A stretch of 64,000 bases of DNA from Sycon ciliatum (taxonomy: Eukaryota > Porifera > Calcarea > Leucosolenida > Sycettidae), in assembly GCF_964019385.1 (NCBI RefSeq), contig NC_088654.1, positions 9,861,434-9,925,433 on the forward strand, written 5' to 3'. The notes below the pieces were generated by a model. The model did not search any database. It saw only the letters and a program-made list of their open reading frames with translations, and had not been told where the DNA came from. The translations under genes were made by a program, and so were the position numbers. Every line of letters starts with the position of its first letter. Position 1 is the first letter of the stretch. Below are positions 31,953 to 43,420 of this stretch, piece after piece.

Positions 31953-32348
31953 TTGAGTAACAAAGGATAAGATTGTGTGGATCTGTCCAATCTTTAATTT
32001 CATGTTTATAGTAATCGCCTGGTATATACTCGGGGGGGTTATGACGATTTTGAGACACGTGATTAGCGTAGAAATTGCGGTAATTGTTTGACCACCAGAT
32101 TTTTTGACCCCATATTCCGAGTTTGTTAGTCCATTTATAAGTCCAACTATCACCACCAAAAACTTGGTGATAGATGCTATAGATATGTCGTTGAAACGGT
32201 ATGACACAGTCTCTGTTGGACTCAGGCGTGACAGGCGGGAAACCCATTCCAAGGTCTCGGCAAGTCCTTGCAACCTTTAACCAACCAGATCTCTCCGAGA
32301 ACGCATCCCTTATATAATGCAGGCTGCCCCTTGCGCAAACTTGATGGC
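31953..32348 (-). CDS. host-type internal exon, Cys-containing extracellular module (phase 1-1)
   Basis: The minus strand shows a good 3' splice site (pyrimidine tract then TTTACAG) just before 32348 and a consensus donor GTAAGT just after 31953. The exon is 396 nt and enters and leaves in phase 1, the classic arrangement of shufflable extracellular domains. The 131 residues include ARTCRDLGMGFP, ESNRDC, DSWTYKWTNKL and a final ILCYS. The exon at 53441-53704 has the same skeleton (TC...GM..P...NC...W....TNKL...C). A lectin-like fold is possible, but I do not recognise the family. No further exon downstream could be assigned. Confidence 0.55.
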
Positions 32349-32739
32349 CTGTAAACAGAGAATGAGAGAGAGAGAAATTTTGATGCACCATTATTGTATT
32401 TAAATAACCGACGAGGAGACAGCAGTCATAAAAGAGCAACGAATACAACTAATTGTGCACTCATATCCGTGTATAGGATAATTGTGTTTTGCTCCCTACG
32501 TGGGAGCTCTCTCTTTGCCTACCGACGTGAATTCTTACTTGACTGACTCACGGCTGCCATCAAGAGTACATGAGAAGTCCATCGAACTGTCTACTTGGTT
32601 AACCTGAAAACACCACTCCCTGCTCCATACACAGTGTTTCGGGTAATTCACCCTTTATCAGTTGAGCTTGAGTAGGCTGAGGAAGATTGTACCTGAAGAG
32701 CACCACTTATATAGTGCTCTTCAGGCAAAAAAAACTCAC
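32349..32739 (-). other. putative intron with a MITE fragment
   Basis: Lies between the two minus-strand exons. Holds a single-arm copy of the 29785-29968 hairpin family and a small hairpin (CCTGAAGAGCAC arms, 32691-32724). Confidence 0.45.
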
Positions 32740-32882
32740 CAGGGATACAAACTTTCAGAGATGCTTCGTTTCCGGCGCGACTAACACCTGGTGAACACCA
32801 GATGTCGCCGTGAGTGAGTGTGGATCGTGGAGATGCTGACCAAACGCTGAGCACTGTTGGCCATTCACAACGCTGTTGCCTC
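32740..32882 (-). CDS. host-type exon upstream of the 31953-32348 exon
   Basis: Minus strand acceptor CTCCCACAG and donor GTGAGT bound a 143-nt open stretch that ends in phase 1, matching the entry phase of the next exon; the joining codon is GGC. The frame gives QQRCEWPTVLSVW, LTHGDIWCSPG and LKVCIP, three cysteines and three tryptophans. Family unknown. A shorter alternative frame with a stop also exists, so the call rests on splice-site and phase agreement. Confidence 0.4.
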
Positions 32883-33824
32883 CTGTGGGAGAACTGGAGC
32901 TATCTAGTCTCTCTATCACCCCTCTCCACCCAACACAACACACCAGCGCAAACGGCAGTCTCTTGGTGGAAATGTATGAATCACGAAAAATGCAAGTAGG
33001 AAAAGGAGATAGAACAAGAAAAGAACAACAAGAACACAAAATCACCAGCACTTTGGCCAGGAAAAGACACGTCTAAAACATGGCGTCCATCATGGCGGCA
33101 GAGCAACCGATAGAGGCCAGTCATGCCTGAAGCTGCTAATCCAGCGACAGCCATCACGGCCACCATCGAATGCAGAAAATAGATCTGAAAACGAAGTCGA
33201 GCAACCGCAACTCGAACGAAGCAAAGAAAACAACAAGACCAGCTACGCGACTACGCGCAGCAAGCAAAGGCTTAAGCGATGACATTATTAGTCACGCGTG
33301 AACACAGAATCTAGCATGCGCATGCAGCCTTGCAGGCGCTGGCGAAATAAATAATGAAGTCAAGACACAAATAAATTACACAACGAGCGATCGTTGCAGG
33401 AAAACCGTTACAATTCAAATATACTACTTCAAGGAAAGATGAGAAGTGAAACGACTAGCACTAGAAGAAATAGAATAGAATATAGAACAAGGACAACGGA
33501 AGCGGACTACGGATGAAGCTACAATGAGGTAAGAGGCATGACACACTGATGACAGATGTCACCACAACAAATACATAATCGTAATGTTTGTCTACACACA
33601 CATTGTATCGTCACACTACACACATTGTCATATTGTCACACTCCAAACAATATAATTCACAAGCCTGCACTTGGGACAACAATGTGAAGAAGAGGTTCAA
33701 CCCCTTCTCCATAGTGTGAAGTTATGCAATGAATTCTGGTTCATTTACTTTTCGCTGAAATGACGCTGTGCGTAACGGCGAGTTGCTAAATAGTACCTTT
33801 TTCATTTGATTCTACTCAGACTTC
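32883..33824. other. no recognisable feature
   Basis: The minus strand just upstream of the exon has a hydrophobic open stretch (VILCSCCSFLVL) but no ATG in frame. No repeat recognised in the remainder. Confidence 0.35.
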
Positions 33825-34435
33825 TTAACCCTTTGAGGCCCATAGTACGGATATATCCATACCAGCGTACAGTGAATACTTTTCAAAGCGCAACCTGGCG
33901 TAAGTCGGCTGTCCCTTCACTAAATCGGACAATCGAAAGGTCTATCGACATTAGAATAGGCTCAGCTATCGGCTCGGGAAAAAAACCCCGAAGGCGATCC
34001 AAGGTCGGAGAGCGGAGTTATGAGACTCGAACTAATTTCGCTCAGCAGAGTTGACTCTGGCGCTTGCATTTTGAACTCGTTTTTTGGGGTTTTCCCAGAC
34101 TCGCGGGGCACACAGCCACAGGTAGTTCATGTCATCGCAAAGGCATGTTTCTCAGCTCTCATGTAAAAAATCTGAGCGATTTGCGATACATTTCGTTCAA
34201 ATGGCACAGAATTTGAGTTGGGCGCTCGCAATGCTGGCTTTGGAGCGCCGAATCACGCTGCGGTGCAGGTTCTGTGGATTTAATGATGGATTACTGGATA
34301 TCGCTGTATTCCTCTGGCCAAGAGCTTTCCAGAAAGCCCAAAATCACCAAAATCGGCCACATTACGACTAGGTTAGTACCTGGGCTCGCGTATGCAATGC
34401 ATTCCTTGAAATAATTGTGGGCCCCAAAGGGTTAA
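33825..34435. mobile_element. piggyBac-like MITE, TTAA target
   Basis: TTAA at both ends, then CCCTTTGAGGCCCA on the left and CCCTTTGGGGCCCA inverted on the right. CCC-starting repeats next to TTAA are typical of piggyBac relatives. 611 bp, no transposase. Confidence 0.7.
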
Positions 34436-35337
34436 TTAACCTCTTCACAATAATCTTTTTTATCTTATTATTTTCCTGCTTTTAAAAATTGCAGCAGATT
34501 CATGGCCAGCAATCGAGGACATCTGAGAGTTGTAATTTTTGTACTCCTCCAAGGTGTGATTTTTGGCGTGCTGGGCCAAGCAAAAGGAAGCCATCTGCAA
34601 AAAAACTGCAGAAAATGGTTGTTTTTGATCCTTTGGTGTAATCTTTGTTTCTAATCGAAGCTAGTTGCTGTTTGGAGCAGAAACGCTGAAATTGACTATT
34701 TTCTGCGTGTACTCATACATGTACTCATGTACTCAGGCATGCAGTCTCACTCGTATTTTAGCTCTTTTTCTGGAATGGATGCTGCTCTGCGCCCCTTGGT
34801 GAACCTTTCCTGCACTCGTGGAGCAGCTGAAAAGGACCACTGGTATGTCTGGTTCCTGGTTTGAAAGTGGAGAGTCGACTTTTGTGCCTTGAAAAAGGAG
34901 TAGAGAGCGATAAAGGTACGTCTGTTGCATATTTTTGAGTGCTCCTCGTACATTTTTGATCGTGATAGAAATTTTCAGACCAAAGTCAGACCAAAGTCAG
35001 CGCGATGATGGCAGTACAGTTTTCTTGTGGATTTTTTAGTTGTTTCATCTCGTATCTATGTCAGTATTGTGATGGCGAAGTGGAGAGGGTAATTTTCTTC
35101 TTCTAGGCTTTGTTCGGCCGACTTTGCTTCGTCCTCGTTGAAAAGTGATCCTGAAAAAAAGGTCGATTCGCAAAATTATGGTGATTTTCAATGTACGTAG
35201 TGACATGCGATTGCTGGCTATGTGTACACGTATTGTACCATAAAGTCCGGAGCAAACGCCCACTTCTCTGCAAACGCCCACCCCAGCTCGATTGTACTAT
35301 TTTCGCAATGCAGGGCACAAGTACGAGTTAATCCCAT
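34436..35337. other. no recognisable feature
   Basis: Low-information sequence with short chance ORFs; no repeat boundary identified. Confidence 0.4.
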
Positions 35338-35824
35338 TCAGCGCTACTGGGCCTTGCCTATGGTGGTACTCTGCATATAAAATGCTAAAAACAAGGCAAA
35401 TAGAAAGTTCTAAAACTCCAGGGTTCTGGCAACTGGGTCCTCAAGTATTTTGGAAATGATTGCCAAGACTATCAACCACAGGGTGACAGAATCGATACAG
35501 TCCCCGAAAAGAATAGCGCTTCACAATAGGGGACGCAAGTTTGCTCAAATTGCGTGAAATACGCTAAATGTGTGCAATTGCAGCTGAAAGATCGCTGAAA
35601 AGAGAAGAAAAAAGACGCATAGTGTTACCAAGCGGGATTCGTACCGACGACCTATCATACAAGAGGCAGGATCATGATCCAACTGACTAACAGTGCTTTT
35701 ACACACCTGATAGTGACGGAAATCACTATATCCCATGACGTCTATAGACGTCATCCCGCGCATGGGGGGGGGGGGGGGCATTTTCAATGACGACTATAGA
35801 CGTCATCAGCGTTCAATGGGTTAA
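35338..35824. mobile_element. possible TTAA-type element with a G15 run
   Basis: The left end TTAATCCCATTCAGCGCT and the inverted right end TTAACCCATTGAACGCT agree loosely. A tRNA-like B box (GGTACGAATCC, minus strand) lies at about 35638-35648 and a run of 15 G at 35764-35778. Confidence 0.4.
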
Positions 35825-35885
35825 CTCGTATCCATATGTCCTTTTCCTTTCTACAATAATAATAATAATAATAATATTTTTTTCC

Positions 35886-35934
35886 CGTTTGTCTCTTTCC
35901 CTCAAACCAGTTAATAATAATAATAATAATCGAC
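35886..35934 (+). repeat. SINE 3' tail fragment plus AAT tract
   Basis: CCCGTTTGTCTCTTTCCCTC followed by (AAT)n equals the 3' end of the SINE copies at 43 kb and 50 kb; the tRNA part is missing. Confidence 0.75.
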
Positions 35935-36013
35935 GCGGAGACAACAATTTTATAATAGCTATAAAGAGAACAAATTCTGCTGTCATCGCCACACTCCAAC
36001 AAAGTCATGAAGG

Positions 36014-36054
36014 TTTACCAAAATCGATTTTCTTGTCACAATCATCAGTGGAAA
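36014..36054 (-). ncRNA. hammerhead ribozyme, left arm of PLE E
   Basis: CTGATGA, stem II TTG/CAA with loop TGA, GAAA, AATCGATT stem III. Stem I TTTCCA against TGGTAAA has one mismatch. Confidence 0.7.
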
Positions 36055-36414
36055 GCCGTGACTGAAGAATAACCATGCCAAATCAATAATTTATATACAT
36101 TCAATAATGTGTTACGAGAAGAAAACAAAGTGCTAAAAATAGAATGAGGGAAGGTGAGACAATAGAAGTAAAGTGAGAGCTAAGTGCAACAGGGGTGAGG
36201 AACTAATTGCAACGCTAGAACTGTGTAGTGAGACAAACAATCATGCAAAGAACAGAAAAACTAAAATCATCATACACCTGCAGACACTTAGGGTGAGACA
36301 ACAGATGAAGAAAAACGGCAGACTTCTTACGATCAGAATTACCACAAACCGCAACCTCGTCCCCCGTCTCATCTTCCAACTCGTCCTCAGTGTCATCCTC
36401 CGTGTCATTCTGTC

Positions 36415-36558
36415 ATCACCACCGATCGGTTTTCTGTTCTTTGTCGTGCACGGTACGCTAGTCAGTTGAAAGTACTTGAGGCTGTTTGTATTCGTTTGCA
36501 TAAGCCTGATCTTTGTAAGCAGAAGAAACATGTAGTTGCGTTAAGATTGTTTTCGTAG
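36415..36558 (+). pseudogene. PLE endonuclease C-terminal fragment (copy E)
   Basis: RFSVLCRARYASQLKVLEAV then KPDLC and ALRLFS before TAG at 36556. Closest to the copy B product at 3288-4256. The conserved Glu of the nuclease is kept; the rest is gone. Confidence 0.75.
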
Positions 36559-36728
36559 GTGCACAGCATGATTGTTTGTCTCACTCACCCCTGTTGCACT
36601 TAGCTCTCACTTTACTTCTATTGTCTCACCTTCCCTCTTTCTATTTTTAGCACTTTGTTTTGTTCTCGTAACACATTATTGAATGTATATAAATTATTGA
36701 TTTGGCATGGTTATTCTTCAGCCACGGC

Positions 36729-36768
36729 TTTCCACTGAAGATTGTGACAAGAAAATCGATTTTGGTAA
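36729..36768 (+). ncRNA. hammerhead ribozyme, right arm of PLE E
   Basis: Mirror of 36014-36054 with core CTGAAGA instead of CTGATGA, which still fits CTGANGA. Confidence 0.65.
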
Positions 36769-36832
36769 GCCTTCATGACTTTGTTGTAGTGTGGCGATGA
36801 CAGCAGAATTTGTTCTCTTTATAGCTATTATA

Positions 36833-36857
36833 AAATAATAATAATAGTAATAATAAT
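36833..36857. repeat. (AAT)n tract between PLE E and PLE F
   Basis: AAT run with one AGT interruption joins the two foldbacks. Confidence 0.9.
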
Positions 36858-37274
36858 CTACGTGGAGATAATAATTGTAATATAGCTATGAATAGGATGA
36901 AGGCCGCAGACATCACGCAACTACGTTACTTGTTTGACATGTATTTACTGTGTATTTTATAACGAAAATATTATTGAAAACCCATAATCGATTTTCTTGT
37001 TCCTATCATCAGTGGGAAAAATACGGAACTAAGGATACAACCAAAGAAACTGAAGTTAAGTACTGTAAATAGATTACGTAATCTTGTTACCTTTTTGCGT
37101 TTCCTCTAGTGGTTTTATTGCACTTGTATCTTGTTATTTCTAACACCTTTCTATTTACAGTACTTAACTTCAGTTTCTTTGGTTGTATCCTTAGTTCCGT
37201 ATTTGTCAAACAAGTAACGTAGTCGAGTGATGTCTGCGGCCTTCATCCTATTCATAGCTATTATAAGCTATAAT
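36858..37274. mobile_element. PLE copy F: minimal foldback without coding sequence
   Basis: Inverted arms (about 36858-37076 and 37153-37274, with a gap) share GATGAAGGCCGCAGACATCA, GTTACTTGTTTGAC and ACTAAGGATACAACC. The interior is under 100 bp. One hammerhead remains in the left arm; the right arm has lost it. AAT tracts on both sides. Confidence 0.75.
36981..37017 (-). ncRNA. hammerhead ribozyme, PLE F left arm
   Basis: CTGATGA, GAAA and AATCGATT are intact; stem I CCCA/TGGG is short and stem II is weak. Confidence 0.55.
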
Positions 37275-37292
37275 AAAATAATAATAGTAATA
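37274..37292. repeat. AAT tract after PLE F
   Basis: Imperfect AAT/AGT run followed by the word AATCTCCACG seen at PLE ends. Confidence 0.85.
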
Positions 37293-37816
37293 ATAAATCT
37301 CCACGCTACTTGTAATCATATTAAGCTACATGTGACTAAGCCTCACCAAGGGAAAAGGTACCAAATCATTGTTGGCGGATTTTGGCAAGCACTGCCAACT
37401 CATGCAGAACATACATAGAAATCATATAAAAAAACAGAACCTAAAAATACGGTACCATCACGGAGTTACGGCCTTTTTCTTGAACAGCATTGAGCCACAA
37501 ATTACGCTCCAGAAATCGATGCATTTCATTCGATCGGTCTATGTCACCAATGTAACAACAAGCGGGCAGTAGATGTTTCCACAGCATGACAGCAGTATGT
37601 TTAGACTAGGTACAAATACATGGATGCAAAAATAAAATTCTGCAGAGGGTTTTGATCAGGAGAAAAGTCACCAACAGACACGCACATGGTTGCGGACTGT
37701 CAAAGATCGTTACGCCAGGGGTAGACACAATTCATCCTGATAGGGTTTGGCCACAAAGGGACGAATTTCTTTCTGGAGGTACCTCTGTCGGTCCTCAGAC
37801 ATGCCAGCACTAGGAA
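37293..37816. other. intergenic, nothing recognised
   Basis: No repeat or ORF of note between PLE F and the minus-strand gene. It may contain that gene's 3' UTR. Confidence 0.4.
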
Positions 37817-39954
37817 TCACAGGTGGAAGAGATGAAGAGTCGAGCACACTTGGCTTGGATCGCTCTTGAGAATGGTGACCTGCTGCAGAACTGACTCAAC
37901 GCTTTCCTTCACTTCAACGGTGCCTGGACTTGCAGATGAGAAGGTGAGGTGATGGTACCTTGATATCCCAGGAACTCGCTTGAAGTGCTGGTCCAGGAAG
38001 GAATCCCACTGGTACCAAGTGACAGCATCAGTATGAGCAACATTGCATGATGCCGACTCATTGGCAACACTGGCGAGTTGAGGCAGAGTGAAGGTGTCGG
38101 CCCGGGGGTACTTCCTCTTTACTAAACCGAAACATTCATCCACAAGGCAACGTGTGTGCCCGGCAACCATAAATGCCAAATGGATCTCTTTGTGTAGGCC
38201 AACAATGACTCGCCACGCCAAGAATGAGACAACTGTGCAGTTCTTGTTCTGCCCCGCACAGTTGTCTGCATGAATGGATCTCTTTGTGTAGGCCAACAAT
38301 GACTCGCCATACCAAGTATGAGACAACTGTGCAGTTCTTGTTCTGCCCCGCACAGTTGTCTGCATGAAGGACACAACTCTCCTCGCCCGAGCCGTACTTA
38401 GCAAAGAAGGCATGCAGGAGAGACATGACTGTGTTCGCACCGTGGCACTTTGTGCCGTCTGCTCCGATGGTTTGCATTTCATCAAGCAAAAAGTCGACCT
38501 GTCTAGGTATGCCTTCATAGCACATGCCGAACAGCTGCACCTTCCTTGGCGTTTTAAATACAGAGGACCAGGCTGACGAGCAAGATGAGGGAGAGTGACC
38601 TGCTGTGCAAAGTCAAAAATGTAGTGGGAAGCGAGGAGAGGTTGGGAGCAGGGTTGACATGGGGGGACGGGTGCAGCTGCAACACCAGATAGTTCGTTGT
38701 GTGTAGCTACAGTGGCATCACGGTAATACTTGCGTTCGGCTTGCGCTCCTGCAATGTGCTGTGAGAACCGGCCGAGCGCCTCAGTTTTGTCAGCTTCCGT
38801 TGCAGCAGAATCTACTTTATGGCGGAGGACTTCACAGGGTTGGCAGACATCTGTGCGGGCACTCATAAATTTTACATGAGGAAGGGAAGCACTCCAAATG
38901 TTTCGGAATGACTGTAGGCCTGCGGCTCGGCTGTTGTCAGAGATGCACGCATCCGCATAGAATTTATGCACCGACTTGTAAGTCTGTGATGCGGGGAGGT
39001 AAGTGGGAGGCACTCTGGCCCGTCCATGAGTTGGAGCAGGATGAGGTAGACCAAACTCCTCTACATAGGCCTTGAGGAACTCCACACATCTCTTCACATC
39101 CGGGAACTGGAGCGCGTTAGCGGGCCGTCTGCCGATATTGCCATGGCGACGAGGAACAGGACCATTCCCTTGGAGGTGCTTTTTCAGGTTGCGCCACAAC
39201 TTTTTTCCGATGTTGTAGATGTACGGAAATGCCCCACTGCACACCACCTGTCCATCGTACGAATACTGGTAAAACTCATGTTTCCGTTTTCCGCGGCGTG
39301 TTTCTGGTGTACAGTAGTGAGTAGCATGCCCATTATAAACATGTCACGCTCGTTGTCCTCCACTTCCATCATAGCCAGGCGACTCTTCGGTACGGCTTCC
39401 ACAGGAAATTTTGCCAGGCAGTTTTTGTTGCAGCCACAAGAAAAAGGTGCAGTAGCAGGAGCGGTGACACTCCCCAGAGCAGCTCCGGCACCAGTACCAG
39501 CGCCAGTGGCAACAGCAGCAGCAGCAGTGCCAGCGCTGGCTTCACAGGTAGTCTCAGTGTCAACATCAGCTGCACGATCAGCTGACTCGACATTACGAAT
39601 AAAATTTGACGCAGCAGAGGTGACATCCACTTCCCGATCTAAGAAGTGTTCCACGTCCTCCTTGTCGCTCGAAATTTCAAGAGTCAGAAGTTCTGGCTCA
39701 CCACCAGCTATCCCAGGGCCGGTGTCAGTATGCATCAAGAACGACGGAGCACCAGGAGGGAATTGCTCGGGCAGGTTGTCATCGATGGCCAGCGCTGATG
39801 TTGAGGTGACATTCTCGCTCTCTGAAACGACATTATCGACATCGTCGTCAGAACTATCGATCTCCGCAGGCTCAGCGACAAACTCTTCAACCATTCCATT
39901 AAGAACTTGGTCAAGGGCCTCGCCGACAGTGAAGAATTGACGCTCAGAACTCAT
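37817..39954 (-). pseudogene. uncharacterised metazoan protein family (DUF7869-like), frame-broken
   Basis: The start is probably ATG at 39954 (MSSERQFFTV), in a fair context with A at -3. Residues 1-150 are acidic, Ser-rich and poly-Ala. A Cys cluster (CGCNKNC) follows, then EDNERDMFIMGML. The next frame has VVCSGAFPYIYNIGKKLWRNLKKHL, GNGPVPRRHGN and LLASHYIFDFAQQVTLPH. HADNCAGQNKN and FMVAGHTRCLVDECFGLVKRKY precede a final YQWDSFLDQHF and RYHHLTF. I associate these blocks with a family listed as DUF7869, perhaps derived from a transposase; I am not certain of the name. Two one-base losses, both in T runs on the coding strand (near 39266 and 38559), change frame, and a 94-bp duplication brings it back. 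Sequencing error in the homopolymers is a real alternative. Confidence 0.6.
38181..38368 (-). repeat. 94-bp tandem duplication inside the gene
   Basis: Units 38181-38274 and 38275-38368 differ at three bases. The unit encodes the HADNCAGQNKN region. 94 is not a multiple of three, so the second copy is read in another frame. Confidence 0.9.
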
Positions 39955-42900
39955 CTTGGCGCAGTGCGAAGAGATGCGAAAAATCAAATTCAAATTTTCA
40001 GAACGAAGCAGTCAACTTGAGCTACCTAACTTTGTTGTTGTTTGTTCGATTTCCATCAAACAAAGACCAGTGGAAAGGATTTTCTTCATAGACTACGAAT
40101 TTTTTACAACCCCCTGTGTAGATCAAGCACACCGACAAAAAAAAACAGTCCCCGTGACGCGACTCCACGACTTTCTAGAAATCGAGTGACGTAACTTTGA
40201 GCGCTGTCCATGCAAGTACGTGCGTCAGTTGATACCTTTTCGCTTGGTGCGGCTCGGCCACTATTATAAAGCAATCATCACCATGCATCAACGAAGTTAC
40301 TTCATTGGTGCTTGGTGATGACGGCAAAGTTATTTCTAATTATTGGTTACTAAAATGGTTGTCTTTGTGGAGTTTATACATGTAATTCACCGATTGTTTT
40401 AGTAATTTTTTACTATGTACCGATGTACACATACATAAATATGTACCTATCAATGTGCTGCTTCACTCTGAACCTGATTGCAGTGTGGTGCGTTGGTGAT
40501 AGATACACGCTGCGGTCTCATATTTGAGCCCCGGCCAGCGAAAACCAGCACTTGTGTACTTGATATCAATCATCAAAATGTGACGTCAAAGTTTGGGACG
40601 CGCAGTGAGCTGGCTTTTGAAGATTCTTTTCGATCGAGTGGGTGTCTTTGCTGTCAAAGGAGTTTCAAGTGTCTTCAAATGTCTCTGGTCAATTGATTTT
40701 AGCGCTAGGTGAGAGCTCGTCACACAGAGGTTGAGTTTAGACACAGCGATGGCGACAGGTGTCGCGACAAAGACTTAGGTCCAGAGTTGTCAGCGTGAGA
40801 CTCCCTGTACGAAGCGGCGCTGAAAGTTAGTTCGCGATCGGAATTATTTCTTTGTTGGCGATCTCGCTGAGTTTGTCCAGCAGTGGCGAGTGTCATATGC
40901 ATAGCAACGAAGAGCCCTCATAAAATCGACACTGGATACTGGTGGCGACGATAGTCAGTGCTGAAGAAATAGCGACTGCGAGGAGAAGCTGAATGTCGAC
41001 CCGCTGAGCGATCCGTATTTCTACATCGACAACAATGATGTTGCAGCCACTGATGGAGGGCTTCTCACGGCGCAAAACAGAGCGTAGTATTCTCAGTACT
41101 CTACCTTGCCAGACGACACCAAGCTGGCTGCTGCCTGTGTTGAGAAAGGGGATCCCTAAAAACTCAAACCGGCTGAACGCTTTGGGGCAACATGTTCACG
41201 TGCTACAAAACGCCAGCATTCGCTCATATCATTGAAATACAATTATGCTGAAATCATGGTCTGAGTGAAAGTGTGCAAGGGAGTGGATGTCAGTAGTATT
41301 GATCAGTACATCTATCAGTATGGCAAGCTTTGGGACAACGCCCAAACTGCCAGCGCAGAGGTCCCTGAACACAATTTGGAAGGCCAGCCACCAATCATCG
41401 TTTTGCACTCTGGTGTTGTAAAGAAGGTAGTGATGTATACGGAATATCGTCACTGTGACTTCTGAACTACTCATGCCTGCACAGGCTGCAGCACCAAGAG
41501 GGCAAGCCTGACTTGCATTCTATTTACTTACATGTACCTGTTCCACATCACAATCAGAAACTGTAGGATCAACTTGCATGGAGTCACTAGGCATGGATGC
41601 TGCGCCAACTGTACCGAATCTTGACCTCTCTGACTTCAAACTCTATTTTCCATGCTTTCGCTTATCAGATTGTCACCAAACTTGATAACTTGAATGATTA
41701 ATAGTGTAGAAACAATTTCGAGGGAAAAAATAATTTTTGAAAAAATTACACATGTTCAGGTTTCTGCTGGCTGGGGCTCATTTTGTGAACTCTTTGGTCT
41801 ATCCTATCTCTTTGTGCGAAACTTGCTGCAAATGTGACTGAAATCCAGCCTTCACTTTTAAGTAATTGCATCTGCTTGCGCACTCTGGTAGAATAAGGAC
41901 ACTTTCCTGGTGCCGCTGTGCTTCAAGATCAGCGCTGCAACTCGCCATGGTGATAATGCGGCTGACGTCATGTCACAAAGGAAAACATGGCATTTGGCCA
42001 TGTTCGCCGCACTCGAGCGCTCAGCTTTTTTTCACAATCTCGTTTTGAAAAATACTTCAAGTCTTTTGCAGCACTTGGATTGGAGGCCAGTCACATCGTG
42101 ATCTGTACGAGTATCTTTATCATGGCCATTGTCTTGTGTCGTTTTGGGCTCGAATAGCTTTCTCTGATGAAGGATTCAAATAATCATGACGTTCTCTTTT
42201 ATCGTAGGCATGAAGCTCCCCACTCGCAACGGGGATGACATCGGATGGAATAAATGTGTCGAGTCCCAAGCAGGAGTTCTGCTGACAAAAGTGATTAGCT
42301 CCTCGCGACCTGGGGCACGTGAGGACTACAGTTCTAGTTGGGCAATACCCCACAGACACATCTAGCTGGAGGCGCAGAGTCGATTGAGAAAAATGACCAA
42401 GATCATAAAGAAGGCTTGTTTGCTTCCACAAAATGTTTTAGTAGCTGAGTCCATGCACTGAAAACTGCACTTGCATAGTTTCTGTCCAGTCATACAGTAC
42501 CTCAGTGCAATACAGAGTGCACTTGCAAGTCACAACGACACGAGCACAGTCACGTGTACAGACTCAGTTGTGACCAGCGATCGCGCGTGGGAGTCAAGTA
42601 CCCTACTCAAGTGCGCATGCTCGGCTCGCTGCTTGCACGTTAGATCTACAGCTGGTGTGATGCACTATATGTACAGCGCAGTAATTTATGTGTAAAGAGA
42701 CAATGTCGGCTATTTTGAAACGGCAATGACAGCTTCAACCATAAACGCAGAGCGTGGGGATGTCCCTGGCGTGTGAGCGCTGTTGCATTCGCTAGCTGTA
42801 CATCCCAGCAAGTGGGAATGTGCTGGATATAGATACTAAACACCCGTTCACCGCGGTGGTGAGTCTGAGCAGACCCCGAGGTACGACAGCTTCGTAAACT

Positions 42901-43205
42901 AAATGTGTACAGTGCGTAAGGTGAAACAAGTCGACACCGGTTTCCAGAGAAATGTTGTTATTTATGTACAATATCCACCAATATCCTTTATCTAGGGCCC
43001 AAAAGCTATCTTGGCTCACGTGTCTGGACGGTGCTTGTGCTCACTACTATACCAGGGTCTACAGGCATCCGAAGCACTGATTGTATCTGTACTTTTTTGT
43101 ACTCAGTGTATGCACCACTGTTATCTCCACATCACCATGTTTTTATTTTTGTTTATGTGTTTCACTCCATTGCCGTGAGTTCCCCTTGGATACGACGGAT
43201 ACGAG
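39955..43205. other. no recognisable gene
   Basis: Likely promoter side of the minus-strand gene, then unannotated sequence. A word resembling PLE ends (TGATGACGGCAAAGTTATTTC) occurs at about 40316. An ORF at 41265-41465 has no convincing splice sites or domain. Confidence 0.4.
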
Positions 43206-43227
43206 AATAATAATAATAATAATAATT
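43206..43227. repeat. (AAT)n tract before SINE copy 1
   Basis: Seven AAT units immediately upstream of the first SINE copy. Confidence 0.9.
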
Positions 43228-43420
43228 TACGACGTCTGAAGAAAATGTTGAACGGCCCCTGCTGGAATGACGACTACACCATAGCTCAGTGGTTAGAGCA
43301 TCGCTGGCTACAAGCAAGGGTCCCTGGTTCGAGTCCTGGTGGTGACAGTCAATTTTTTCTTCAGATCTTTCCCGTTTGTCTCTTTCCCTCAAACCAGTTA
43401 ATAAAAATAATAATAATAAT
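43228..43420 (+). mobile_element. tRNA-derived SINE, copy 1, with AAT tail
   Basis: Pol III A box (TAGCTCAGTGGTTAGAGC) and B box (GGTTCGAGTCC) sit in a tRNA-like core at 43269-43350. GTCTGAAGAAA and its inverse TTTCTTCAGA flank the core. The tail CCCGTTTGTCTCTTTCCCTC ends in (AAT)n. The anticodon loop lacks U33 and the acceptor stem has mismatches, so this is a SINE, not a working tRNA. Confidence 0.85.

Larger units (their letters stand above)
35935..36835 (+). mobile_element. PLE copy E: inverted terminal repeats around an endonuclease stub
   Basis: Arms of about 260 bp (35935-36210 and 36575-36835) mirror each other, including the terminal block GCGGAGACAACAATTTTATA and the words GTGAGAGCTAAGTGCAACAG. 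Between them only the last ~45 codons of the endonuclease remain recognisable. AAT tracts bound both ends. Both arms carry a hammerhead. Confidence 0.8.

Noticed and set aside
32755-33051. Signal-peptide exon upstream of the minus-strand exons
   Set aside because: The hydrophobic stretch has no in-frame ATG and a stop lies just upstream.
41265-41465. Possible short coding exon at 41265-41465
   Set aside because: No convincing acceptor or donor and no recognisable domain.
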